Below are positions 18,397-27,539 of a DNA stretch of 64,000 bases, piece after piece. Every line of letters starts with the position of its first letter. Position 1 is the first letter of the stretch. The notes beneath the pieces were generated by a model. That model had not been told where the DNA came from, did not search any database, and saw nothing but the letters and a program-made list of their open reading frames with translations. The DNA is taken from positions 1 to 64,000 of the forward strand of contig JASLPY010000007.1 in the NCBI GenBank assembly GCA_030744755.1, given 5' to 3'. This DNA is from Kiritimatiellia bacterium. Lineage in GTDB: Bacteria > Verrucomicrobiota > Kiritimatiellia > UBA8416 > JADHWI01. A program made the position numbers and the translations under genes.

Positions 18397-21084
18397 TCAG
18401 CTCGATGTACCCGTGAGCACATCAAGCAAATGTTCAACTTTCGTCCTTCGTTCTATAAGCTCTTGCTTCAAAGCCTTCTGCCTGTCAACAACCTCTTCCG
18501 GTGCCTTGCTAACAAAGCCTTCGTTGCCCAGCTTCGCCTCGCACCTGGACAAGTTCCCGTCTATCTCATCAAGTTGTCCGGTCAGCTTCAGCTTCTCCGC
18601 CTCGATATCGATCACGCCTTCCAGCTTTACATATATGCTGCCGAGGCTGCTGAGCGCGCCGGGCATACTTTTGCCGGGAGAGGCATCCACGTCTATATCG
18701 AGACTTCCTGCCTTCAATGCGGCCTTCAGGGATACCTCGTCAGCGCCCAGACGCTTCGCCTGGTTGCTGCTATGCGGCTTCACTACATAGTCGACGGTTT
18801 GCGTCGGCAGTATTCCGTAATCCGACTTCAAGGCCCTGCCCACGCGTATCAGATCGTGCTTGTCATCGACGTAGTCCGCGGCGGAACCGTCGATTTCGAC
18901 CCCCGGCAGTCCCATGCCGTCACATGGCTCGGGCCAGGCGGCAGTCATTATGCTGTCACTGCCCTCTCCATATCCCATGGCATGCCACAGCTCCTCCGTA
19001 ACGAAAGGCATGATCGGATGCAACAGGCGCAGCGCGTTCGAGAACACGTGGTACATGATTGCAAGCACCGTGTCCCGCCTCGCCTCATCATCGCCGTACA
19101 GCGCTTCCTTGGAGTACTCCACGTACCAGTCGCAGTACTGGTGCCACACGAACTCGTATAGCTCACGCGCGTAGTCGTTGAAACGGTACTTGCCAAGGTT
19201 CTCTGCACAGATCTCCGCCGCCTGTGCCAGTCGCGCCAGGATGTGATGATCGTCCGGGCTCAACAGCGCCGAGTCGACCTCAGCGGCTTTTGCCGCGGGT
19301 CTGCCACCGGCGCTCTCTGCCTGCATTTCCATGAAACGCGCGGCATTCCAGAGTTTCGTCCCGAAATTCCTGCCGATCTCGAACTTCTCATTCGATACGT
19401 AGACGTCCTGCCCGGTGGCCGTTATCATCATGAGGCTGAACCTAAGGGCATCCGCACTGAACTCGTCGATGATAGTAAGTGGATCTATCGAGTTACCCAG
19501 GCTCTTGCTCATCTTGCGGCCAACGTCGTCGCGGACGGTGCCGTGAATGTAAACGGTTCGGAAAGGAAGATCCCCCATGAACTCGTAACCGGCCATGATC
19601 ATCCTGGCTACCCAGAAGAAGATGATCTCAGACGCCGTCACCAGGTCGTGCGTAGGATAGTAGAACGACTGATCCCTGTTCTCGCCAGGCCAACCAAGCG
19701 TGCTGAAGGGCCACAGCCACGAAGAGAACCATGTGTCGAGGACGTCTTCATCCTGGCGAATCTCTGTTGCGGAACAGGCCGGACAGGTTTCGGGCCGTCC
19801 CTTCGCCGCCCACTCGTGATTGCAGGCATCGCAATAGAAGATCGGAATGCGGTGACCCCACCATATCTGCCGCGATATGCACCAGTCACGGATGTTCTCC
19901 ATCCAGTCCATGTAGACCTTGGTCCATCTCTCCGGAACGAAGTTTATCTTCCCGGATTTCACGGCCTCAAGGGCAGGCTCGGCCAGCGGTTTCATCTTCA
20001 CGAACCACTGCGGTGACAGACGCGGCTCAACTACCGTATGGCAGCGATAGCAATGACCGACCGCATGCTTGTGTTCATCGATCTTCTCAATCAGGTCGTC
20101 TGCCTCAAGATCGGCAAGGATCTTCTTCCGGCATTCAAACCGGTCCATCCCCGCGTAAGGTCCGGCTTCTTCGTTCATGGTACCGTCACCGTTCATGACG
20201 TTGACCGGCGTCAGCTCGTGCCGTAGGCCCATCTCGAAATCGTTTGGATCGTGCGCCGGGGTTACCTTCACTACGCCCGTGCCGAATTCAGGATCCACAA
20301 AGTCATCCCGAATCACCAGGAGTTCACGGTTCAGAACAGGAAGCAGAATCTTCTTGGTGTCGAGATCCGAGTACCGCCCGTCCTGCGGGTTCACAGCAAC
20401 GGCAACATCTCCCAGAAGCGTCTCGGGACGCGTTGTTGCGACAACGATGAAAGACCGGTTATCCGTACCGTCATCAACCGGGTAGCGAATGTAGTACAAC
20501 TTGCCGTCCAGGTCCTCGTGTTCGGATTCCTCGTCGGACAACGCCGTATGGCATCTCGGACACCAGTTGATAATGTAGTTGGCCCTGTGTATCAGCCCCT
20601 TGTCGTAGAGCCTCACAAAGACCTCGGCAACCGCGTCGCTCAACCCCTCGTCCATGGTAAAACGTTCGCGCTCCCAGTCACACGCACATCCGAGGCGGCG
20701 GAGCTGGGAAGTGATCGTATTGCCGTATTCCTCACGCCACTTCCAGACCCGGTCGATGAATACATCGCGGCCGAGATCTTCACGGGACTTGCCCTCTTCT
20801 CGCAGTGCCCGTTCGACAACGTTCTGCGTGGCAATGCCGGCATGATCCGTTCCGGGTATCCAGACAGAGTTCCGACCCTGCATTTTGCGCCAGCGAATAA
20901 GAATGTCCTGGATGGTGTTGTTGAGGGCATGCCCCATGTGGAGTATACCGGTAACGTTTGGCGGAGGAATCACGATGCAGTATGGATTGGACTCTCCGTC
21001 CGGCTCGCCGTGAAAGAGTCCCTGCTCCGTCCAGAAACTATACCACTTCTCCTCTATCTGCTTCGGATCGTATCGTTTTTCCAT
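18397..21084 (-). CDS. valS: Valine--tRNA ligase
   Basis: PPPNVTGILHMGHALNNTIQDILIRW; GTDHAGIATQ; GRKMSKSLGNSIDPL; C-terminal coiled coil. Confidence 0.97.
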   Translation of the reverse strand: MEKRYDPKQIEEKWYSFWTEQGLFHGEPDGESNPYCIVIPPPNVTGILHMGHALNNTIQDILIRWRKMQGRNSVWIPGTDHAGIATQNVVERALREEGKSREDLGRDVFIDRVWKWREEYGNTITSQLRRLGCACDWERERFTMDEGLSDAVAEVFVRLYDKGLIHRANYIINWCPRCHTALSDEESEHEDLDGKLYYIRYPVDDGTDNRSFIVVATTRPETLLGDVAVAVNPQDGRYSDLDTKKILLPVLNRELLVIRDDFVDPEFGTGVVKVTPAHDPNDFEMGLRHELTPVNVMNGDGTMNEEAGPYAGMDRFECRKKILADLEADDLIEKIDEHKHAVGHCYRCHTVVEPRLSPQWFVKMKPLAEPALEAVKSGKINFVPERWTKVYMDWMENIRDWCISRQIWWGHRIPIFYCDACNHEWAAKGRPETCPACSATEIRQDEDVLDTWFSSWLWPFSTLGWPGENRDQSFYYPTHDLVTASEIIFFWVARMIMAGYEFMGDLPFRTVYIHGTVRDDVGRKMSKSLGNSIDPLTIIDEFSADALRFSLMMITATGQDVYVSNEKFEIGRNFGTKLWNAARFMEMQAESAGGRPAAKAAEVDSALLSPDDHHILARLAQAAEICAENLGKYRFNDYARELYEFVWHQYCDWYVEYSKEALYGDDEARRDTVLAIMYHVFSNALRLLHPIMPFVTEELWHAMGYGEGSDSIMTAAWPEPCDGMGLPGVEIDGSAADYVDDKHDLIRVGRALKSDYGILPTQTVDYVVKPHSSNQAKRLGADEVSLKAALKAGSLDIDVDASPGKSMPGALSSLGSIYVKLEGVIDIEAEKLKLTGQLDEIDGNLSRCEAKLGNEGFVSKAPEEVVDRQKALKQELIERRTKVEHLLDVLTGTSS

Positions 21085-21085
21085 C

Positions 21086-22681
21086 TCAGTCTTCCCCGGA
21101 ACCTTTGCGTTCCTCTTCCTTGAAAAGCTTGTACTCGACGCTGTCTACCAGCGCTTCCCAGGATGCTTCAATGATGTTCTCGGACACGCCGACGGTACCC
21201 CACCTGTCGTCGCCATCTGACGACTCTATCAATACGCGGGTAGTAGCCGCAGTAGCATCCTCTGGATCGAGAATTCTCACGCGGAAGTCCGTCAACTGGA
21301 CTTTCGAGATCTCCGGGTAGAACCGTACCAGCGCCTTTCTCAAAGCACTGTCAAGTGCGTTCACGGGACCGTCACCCTCAGCAACCGTCTGTTCGATGTC
21401 GCCTTTGACCCGAAGCTTCAGGGTGGCTTCTGAGATGCAGGGCTGATCCTTTCCGCGTTTCTCGACGATTACCCTGAATCCATCCAGGTCGAAGAATGAT
21501 TTGTGCTTCTTGAGAACTTTCTGAATCAGTATGCGAAAAGATGCATCCGCGGCTTCGAAGGCGTAGCCCTTGTGCTCCAGGGCCTTGAGATTGTTCAGGA
21601 TCTCCCTGGCCTCTTCTTTCGATGTTGCGCCCGATGCTCCGAGCTCAACGGCTTTGAGAAGCACACTGCTCCCGCCGGAAAGTTCGGATATCAAAGTATT
21701 CCGCTTGTTGCCGACCTTTTCAGGTTGAATGTGCTCGAACGTGATCGGGTTCTTCTTCACGGCGTTAACGTGGGGTCCGCCCTTGTGAGCGAAGGCGCTT
21801 CTACCGACATAAGGCGCGCGACTGTCCGGCCTCAGGTTGATCATGTCGTCCACGAACAGCGAGAGATCCCGGAGGCGGGCCAACTTCCGGGCGTGGATGC
21901 AGGGGTGTCCCATTTTGAGTTTGAGCGCGGGGATTACCGTGCAGAGATTCGCGTTGCCGCATCGCTCTCCGTACCCGTTCATCGTTCCCTGCACCTGGAC
22001 AACCCCTGCCCTTACGGCAGACAGCGTGTTGGCCACGGCCAGCCCACCATCATTGTGCGCATGGATCCCCAGCGGTGTTTCAACACGCCCGGCGGCAGCC
22101 ATCGTGAATTCATTCACCTCTTCGGGCAACGATCCACCGTTGGTATCGCACAGAATGATACAGTCGGCACCGGCCGCCTCGACCGTTTCGAGCACCTTCA
22201 GTGCAAATTCCGGATCGTCCTTGTACCCGTCAAAGTAGTGCTCTGCATCAAAGAACACTTCCTTACCCTTGTCCTTCAGATAGCCGACGGTATCGGATAT
22301 CATTGCAAGGTTCTCTTTTACACTGGTGCGCAACACGTCGCGAACATGCAGCTTCCAGGTCTTGCCGAATACGGCCACGGTCGGGGTGCCGGCATCAAGA
22401 AGGCTGCGTACATAGGGGTCGGCCTTGACTTTCGTTCTTGCCCGCCGGGTACTGCCGAATGCCACAATCCTGGAATGCGAGAGATTCTCTTTCTTGATGG
22501 CCGAGAAGAACTCCATGTCCTTCGGGTTGGATCCCGGAAACCCACCCTCGATGTAATCAGCGCCAAACGCGTCCAGACGCTTGGCCAACATCAGCTTGCC
22601 CATGGCCGAGAACGAAACTCCTTCGCCCTGCGCGCCATCCCTCAGCGTCGTGTCGTATATCGATATTCTATGCTTTTTCAT
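21086..22681 (-). CDS. cimA: (R)-citramalate synthase
   Basis: ISIYDTTLRDGAQGEGVSFSAMGKLMLAKRLDAFGADYIEGGFPGSNPKDMEFF; CDTNGGSLP; LeuA-dimer-like C-terminus. Confidence 0.9.
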   Translation of the reverse strand: MKKHRISIYDTTLRDGAQGEGVSFSAMGKLMLAKRLDAFGADYIEGGFPGSNPKDMEFFSAIKKENLSHSRIVAFGSTRRARTKVKADPYVRSLLDAGTPTVAVFGKTWKLHVRDVLRTSVKENLAMISDTVGYLKDKGKEVFFDAEHYFDGYKDDPEFALKVLETVEAAGADCIILCDTNGGSLPEEVNEFTMAAAGRVETPLGIHAHNDGGLAVANTLSAVRAGVVQVQGTMNGYGERCGNANLCTVIPALKLKMGHPCIHARKLARLRDLSLFVDDMINLRPDSRAPYVGRSAFAHKGGPHVNAVKKNPITFEHIQPEKVGNKRNTLISELSGGSSVLLKAVELGASGATSKEEAREILNNLKALEHKGYAFEAADASFRILIQKVLKKHKSFFDLDGFRVIVEKRGKDQPCISEATLKLRVKGDIEQTVAEGDGPVNALDSALRKALVRFYPEISKVQLTDFRVRILDPEDATAATTRVLIESSDGDDRWGTVGVSENIIEASWEALVDSVEYKLFKEEERKGSGED

Positions 22682-22720
22682 GATTTCGCTCCTCACCGCA
22701 GAGGGTTTCTGAGCACTTAC

Positions 22721-24070
22721 TCAGCCGAAGAATGCCCTGTAAAGATATTCCACTGCCCGTTTTCTATCTTCAGCTTTCACTCCAAACATCATGCTTATCT
22801 CGGAAGACCCCTGGTTCATCATCTCGATGTTTACTTCCGCATCCGAAAGAGCTTTCGTTGCCTTCGCTGCCACGCCGACGGAGTAGTGCATGCCTTCCCC
22901 AACGATCATGACGAGGGCGAGGCCCCTCTCGATATCCACGTCGTCGATACCCAACTCATTCCTCATTCTGTCGAGGACATGCTTCTCTTTCTCCGCACCC
23001 AGGGCATCCTCCCTGAGAATGATCGACATACTGTCAATACCTGATGGCGTGTGCTCGTACGACAGTCCTTCCTCTTCCAGTACCTGTAGAAGACGCCGGC
23101 CGAAACCGACTTCTCTGTTCATGAGGTACTTGCTCACATAGATCGTGCAGAAACCGTCACTGCAGGCAATGCCAACAACCCTGCTGTCCACGTCCACGTG
23201 CTGGGGAACGATTTTCGTTCCCGGCAGCGAAGGACGTCCCGTGTTCTTAACATAAATAGGGATGCCCGCACGGACCGCCGGCACGATTGCTTCATCGTGA
23301 AGAACCGAGAAGCCCGCGTACGCAAGTTCCCGCATTTCCCTGAAGGTCAGTTCCTTGATGGGCTGAACATCCGGAACAATACGCGGGTCAGCCGCAAACA
23401 CCGAATCAACGTCTGTGAAGTTTTCGTACGCATCCGCCTTGACGGCAGCAGCCAGGATAGACCCGGTAATATCAGAACCACCCCTGGGAAAGGTCGCTAC
23501 CTTACCGCCCCTGGTATACCCAAAGAAACCGGGAAAGATGATCACATCGCTTTCGTCGCTGAGACCTGCAAGATTCTCATAGGATTCCGGAAGCAGCTCG
23601 GCGTTGCCGAACTCATCGCTCAGCAGCATTCCGGCATCCCGCGGATTCACATACTTCGCATTGCATCCACGTGCCCTGAGAGCAGATGCTACGAGCTTGG
23701 CACAGTTGTCTTCCCCCGCGGCCTTCAGCAGATCGGTGAATTCGCCGGAATCACTGCTGTCGCTTTCCATGCGGGAGAAAAGGTCGGCCTGGATATCATC
23801 TATTACGCTTTCCTCAAGCTCGAGCTCCACCTGTATTTCCCTGAAACGGGCAACTACTCTTTCAACGGCCTCCTCGTAGGGCTCGCCGGCAAGCTTCTTC
23901 ATGGCGCAGGTAATCAGCAGGTCCGTCACTTTCGTGTCTCTGTCATCCCTCTTGCCAGGAGCAGACACAACGGCAATCCGCCTGTCATTGTCGGAGCTGA
24001 CAATATCACAGACCATCGAAACTCTCGCGGCATCCGCCAGCGAGCTACCGCCAAACTTACAAACCTTCAT
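22721..24070 (-). CDS. lysC: Aspartate kinase
   Basis: MKVCKFGGSSLADAARVSMV; FPRGGSDITGSILAAAVKADAYENFTDVDSVFAADPRIVPD; ACT domains. Confidence 0.93.
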   Translation of the reverse strand: MKVCKFGGSSLADAARVSMVCDIVSSDNDRRIAVVSAPGKRDDRDTKVTDLLITCAMKKLAGEPYEEAVERVVARFREIQVELELEESVIDDIQADLFSRMESDSSDSGEFTDLLKAAGEDNCAKLVASALRARGCNAKYVNPRDAGMLLSDEFGNAELLPESYENLAGLSDESDVIIFPGFFGYTRGGKVATFPRGGSDITGSILAAAVKADAYENFTDVDSVFAADPRIVPDVQPIKELTFREMRELAYAGFSVLHDEAIVPAVRAGIPIYVKNTGRPSLPGTKIVPQHVDVDSRVVGIACSDGFCTIYVSKYLMNREVGFGRRLLQVLEEEGLSYEHTPSGIDSMSIILREDALGAEKEKHVLDRMRNELGIDDVDIERGLALVMIVGEGMHYSVGVAAKATKALSDAEVNIEMMNQGSSEISMMFGVKAEDRKRAVEYLYRAFFG

Positions 24071-24187
24071 ACCTTCCTCATCAATTCAATGCATCCTGTC
24101 AAAAAACCCATCCCCTCCTTGGAGGGGTGCCCGCAGGCCGGGGTGGGTTCCCTATTCCCCATTCATCATTCCCCATTCCTCATTCCG

Positions 24188-24231
24188 CTGGGCGTTGGAC
24201 GTTGAGCGTTGGACGTTGAGCGTTGGGCGTT
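24188..24231. repeat. Degenerate tandem repeat, ~7/14-bp period (GTTGRRC)
   Basis: ctgggcgttggacgttgagcgttggacgttgagcgttgggcgttcc. Confidence 0.8.
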
Positions 24232-24267
24232 CCTGAAACAAGCGAGCTCGACGAGCGCAGTTTCAGG
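24232..24267. repeat. Hairpin CCTGAAAC...GTTTCAGG adjoining the hom 3' end (terminator-like or dispersed repeat)
   Basis: cctgaaacaagcgagctcgacgagcgcagtttcagg, 8-bp outer stem with inner GCTCGACGAGC palindrome. Confidence 0.6.
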
Positions 24268-25566
24268 CTAGTCCTCAATCCGCAGGACAATCGTGGCCGC
24301 GCCAACAATGCCCATGGCATCGATCTTCTCGAGTGCTTCAACCACCCTGCTTTCTTTTGCGTGGTGCGTAACGATTACAACCGACACATGTTTGCCGACC
24401 TGCTGTTCTTCCTTCTGGAGAACCGAGGCGATGCTTATATCGTGAGCCCCTAAAACCGATGCGATCTCGGCAAATGTCCCGGGTTTATCCAGAACAGAAA
24501 GCCTGAAGTAATACCTTGTTTCCACGTCGCCCATGGCCTTTAAGCGGACACCATTTGACCCGGAACCGGATACCGGCCGTCCTCCCCCTGCTCCACTCGC
24601 AAAGTCCAGAACAGCATCGGACACATCAGCAAGCACTGTGCTGGCCGTGGGCTCGCGTCCAGCACCCCTACCATAATACAAGGTCTCTCCAACCATATCA
24701 CCGCTTATCATGACAGCATTGAACACGCCGTTCACAGAAGCCAACATGTGAGCCACCGGGACAAGCGTGGGATGAATCCGCAATTCGACATCCTGGCCGT
24801 CACGTTTGATTATCGCCAGCAACTTGATCTTGTACCCCAAGTCATGCGCGTACTCGATGTCTTCATCCGCCAGCCCGCGTATACCTTCTATACAGACACC
24901 TTCCGACGGGACGTTGAGTCCGTGAGCAAGACGGGCGATGATTGCTGCCTTGTGGGCAGTATCGTATCCGTCGACATCCAGCGTCGGATCGGCCTCGGCA
25001 AAACCTGCCTCCTGGGCTTCCGCCAGGGCGTCGTCAAAACTCAGCCCCGCTTCTTCCATTCTCTTGAGGATATAGTTGCAGGTTCCGTTCAGAATCCCGT
25101 ATACGGTCTCTATCCTGTTGGCAATAAGCCCTTCGCGCAGCGCACGAATAACGGGGATGCCGCCACCAACGCTGGCGCCGAAGTAGATTCCTGCCCCGTT
25201 TTCCCTGGCCAGGGCAAAGATCTCCTCCCCATGATCGGCAAGCAGGGCCTTGTTGGCAGTCACGACAGACTTGCCTTTAGCAAGCGCCTGCTCAACAACC
25301 GACTTCGCCGCTCCGGTGCCGCCTATCAGCTCAACAACAACCTGGATTTCCGGATCGGCAATGATCTCCGAGGCATCCCTGGTAAGCAACGACGCATCAA
25401 CCGTGACACCACGGTCACTGTCCAGGTCAAGATCGGCGATCTTGCGCAATACGGGCCTTGCGCCAAGCCTTTCTGCGATCAGATCTCCATTGCGTTGAAG
25501 ACCAGATACAACCCCGGCACCAACCGTGCCGAAACCAACTAAACCAACCCCGATTTTCTTCATCAC
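24268..25566 (-). CDS. hom: Homoserine dehydrogenase
   Basis: IGVGLVGFGTVGAGVVSGLQRNGDLI; VTANKALLADHGEEI; GILNGTCNYIL; C-terminal ACT domain. Confidence 0.95.
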   Translation of the reverse strand: MMKKIGVGLVGFGTVGAGVVSGLQRNGDLIAERLGARPVLRKIADLDLDSDRGVTVDASLLTRDASEIIADPEIQVVVELIGGTGAAKSVVEQALAKGKSVVTANKALLADHGEEIFALARENGAGIYFGASVGGGIPVIRALREGLIANRIETVYGILNGTCNYILKRMEEAGLSFDDALAEAQEAGFAEADPTLDVDGYDTAHKAAIIARLAHGLNVPSEGVCIEGIRGLADEDIEYAHDLGYKIKLLAIIKRDGQDVELRIHPTLVPVAHMLASVNGVFNAVMISGDMVGETLYYGRGAGREPTASTVLADVSDAVLDFASGAGGGRPVSGSGSNGVRLKAMGDVETRYYFRLSVLDKPGTFAEIASVLGAHDISIASVLQKEEQQVGKHVSVVIVTHHAKESRVVEALEKIDAMGIVGAATIVLRIED

Positions 25567-25756
25567 GAATCACCATCAATTGCGGCAGAAGCACACAAGC
25601 TCCACCTCTCCAAAAAGAAAACCCCAGAGCTTAGATCATTCCCGAATCCGCTTACAAGCACAAACCCCCTGTCAGAAGAAGGAATGCAGGGTCATTCAGT
25701 TCTCTGCAAGCCATTCAGTATGAGCGTGTTCGTTCTGTTAATGTCACCTGTAGTGG

Positions 25757-25905
25757 ATTCAACGCCCAACGCCCAACGCCCGACAACCAACATCCAAGTG
25801 CGCGATTCTGGTGAATTGATGGTCAAGAGACTAACAATTCTCAACTTTCGCACATTTGGATGTTGGTTGTCGGGCGTTGGGCGTTGGGCGTTGGGCGTTG
25901 AATAC
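25757..25905. repeat. Long imperfect inverted repeat with tandem GTTGGGC units at its base
   Basis: attcaacgcccaacgcccaacgcccgacaaccaacatccaagtgcg mirrored by cgcacatttggatgttggttgtcgggcgttgggcgttgggcgttgggcgttgaat; right arm has one extra 7-mer. Confidence 0.85.
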
Positions 25906-26023
25906 TCAGTGGTTCCGATATTCTGCATAACGGATTGCACAACAGGAAATTGCGTCTGTAGACTAAATGGCCCTGGGGAGGAATGTGTGTGCATATGCGC
26001 TTGCTTCGTTTCTGCTCTCAACG

Positions 26024-26094
26024 CGAGAACGGCGACGAGAACGGTGGACGAGTGGGATCCTCTTTTCTCGTCATCCGCTCTCGTCGCCGTTCTA
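26024..26094. repeat. Inverted repeat (~28-bp arms)
   Basis: gagaacggcgacgagaacggtggacgag vs ctcgtcatccgctctcgtcgccgttcta. Confidence 0.75.
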
Positions 26095-26236
26095 GTTGAC
26101 CGATTCCCCGTCTTCATTACTTTTGACAGTACCGTCTTCGGCTATCTTAGCCTGATCTGTTCATCAACCCTGAAGAAGGCGAGAGGAACCACGGATCACA
26201 CGGATGGCACGGATACAAAACGGAATCAACCAAGAA

Positions 26237-26419
26237 TTACTTCAGTTCTTTCAGCAGGCGGTTGGCCTGTCTTTTGACCTGTTTGTTTTTGGAGCCTTTG
26301 AGGACTTTTTGCAACGCGTTGCGCTGCATGTCCATTGGAATGTGCTGGGCGTTGGACATCAACAGTTGATGGATCGCACTGGGAAAATCCATTCGCAGCG
26401 ATCGCTGCAATCGCGCCAT
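26237..26419 (-). pseudogene. Possible remnant ORF of unknown function in the repeat island
   Basis: MARLQRSLRMDFPSAIHQLLMSNAQHIPMDMQRNALQKVLKGSKNKQVKRQANRLLKELK; frame stays open upstream with no start codon seen (..KEPGSTLKYKYGQRLEGCHVAG). Confidence 0.3.
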
Positions 26420-26701
26420 ACCAGCAACATGACACCCCTCAAGCCTCTGTCCATATTTATACTTTAAGGTCGACCCCGGTTCCTTCCAAAATCCTGTCCA
26501 TCCTGTCCATCCTGTCAGAAAACCTCTCCCTATCCGTGCTCATCTGCTTGCATCCCGCCACTGCGGGGCGCGCCCATCAGCGGTCTAAACTCTTCGCAAC
26601 GGTAAAAGCTCTATACCCCTTGTGCAGTTTCCTGTGCAGTGTCTACAATAACATCGATAGCAATGCGTCTTACATGGAGAATCAATAAGGAGGAAATGAT
26701 A

Positions 26702-27397
26702 ATGAGGAAGACAGGAATAGTATTGGTCGCAGCTCTATTCGTAACGATGATTGCATCCAGCAATGCTCTTGCGCAGAGGGGAAAACCGAAAAGCGGCCGC
26801 ATCGCTCCTTCGGAGAGCGGTATTACAGCCAAGGACGATGCCGAAAAGAAGATCATTGATATCCTGGAAGACATGTACAAGAACCAGAGCAAGGGCAATA
26901 TGAATGTCCCGACATCCGACGGCCGGCTGCTGAGATTACTTACTGAAACGACAGGAGCCAAACACGTTGTTGAAGTCGGAACATCGAACGGCTATTCCGG
27001 CATATGGTTCTGCCTGGCATTGAGAAAGACGGGCGGCAAACTCACCACTTACGAAATAGATGCCAAACGAGCAACGCTGGCCAGGGAAAATTTCAAGCGT
27101 GCCGACGTAGAGGACCTGGTGACTCTTGTAGAAGGCGATGCGCACAAAGAAATCACCAAGCTAAAGGGCCCAGTTGATATTCTTTTCCTCGACGCAGACA
27201 AGGTAGGCTACCCGGATTACATTGAGAAGATCCTGCCGCTCCTGCGTCCTGGCGGACTGATCATCGCTCACAACACCACATCACACGGAAAGTATATGGA
27301 CAAATACTTCGACGCTGTCCTCAAGAAGCCCGAGTTTGAGACATTCTTCCTGCATGTCGACTCTGCTGGAGTTGGCGTGACGATGAAGAAGTACTGA
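26702..27397 (+). CDS. Class I SAM-dependent O-methyltransferase with predicted signal peptide
   Basis: AAGGAGGA upstream; MRKTGIVLVAALFVTMIASSNALAQ; GAKHVVEVGTSNGYSGIWFCLAL; PVDILFLDADKVGYPDYIEKILPLLRPGGLIIAHN. Confidence 0.8.
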   Translation: MRKTGIVLVAALFVTMIASSNALAQRGKPKSGRIAPSESGITAKDDAEKKIIDILEDMYKNQSKGNMNVPTSDGRLLRLLTETTGAKHVVEVGTSNGYSGIWFCLALRKTGGKLTTYEIDAKRATLARENFKRADVEDLVTLVEGDAHKEITKLKGPVDILFLDADKVGYPDYIEKILPLLRPGGLIIAHNTTSHGKYMDKYFDAVLKKPEFETFFLHVDSAGVGVTMKKY

Positions 27398-27539
27398 AGG
27401 CCGCGGCTAATCATCCTTCAGACGCGGGAGAGGGTAGACGACGACGGATAACTCTCTTGGTTAGAACCCCTTACGTCTACATCTGCACGTCCCTGGGGCC
27501 TTAGAATGAAAAAAAACGGCTCTATCCTCTTCTACAGAG

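Noticed and set aside
25684-26277. ORFs over the repeat island (for example 25684..26277 + and 25692..26117 -)
   Set aside because: Translations such as LSGVGRWALGVEYS and STPNAQRPTPDNQHPN come from the GTTGGGC repeat hairpin read in open frames; no RBS or domain.
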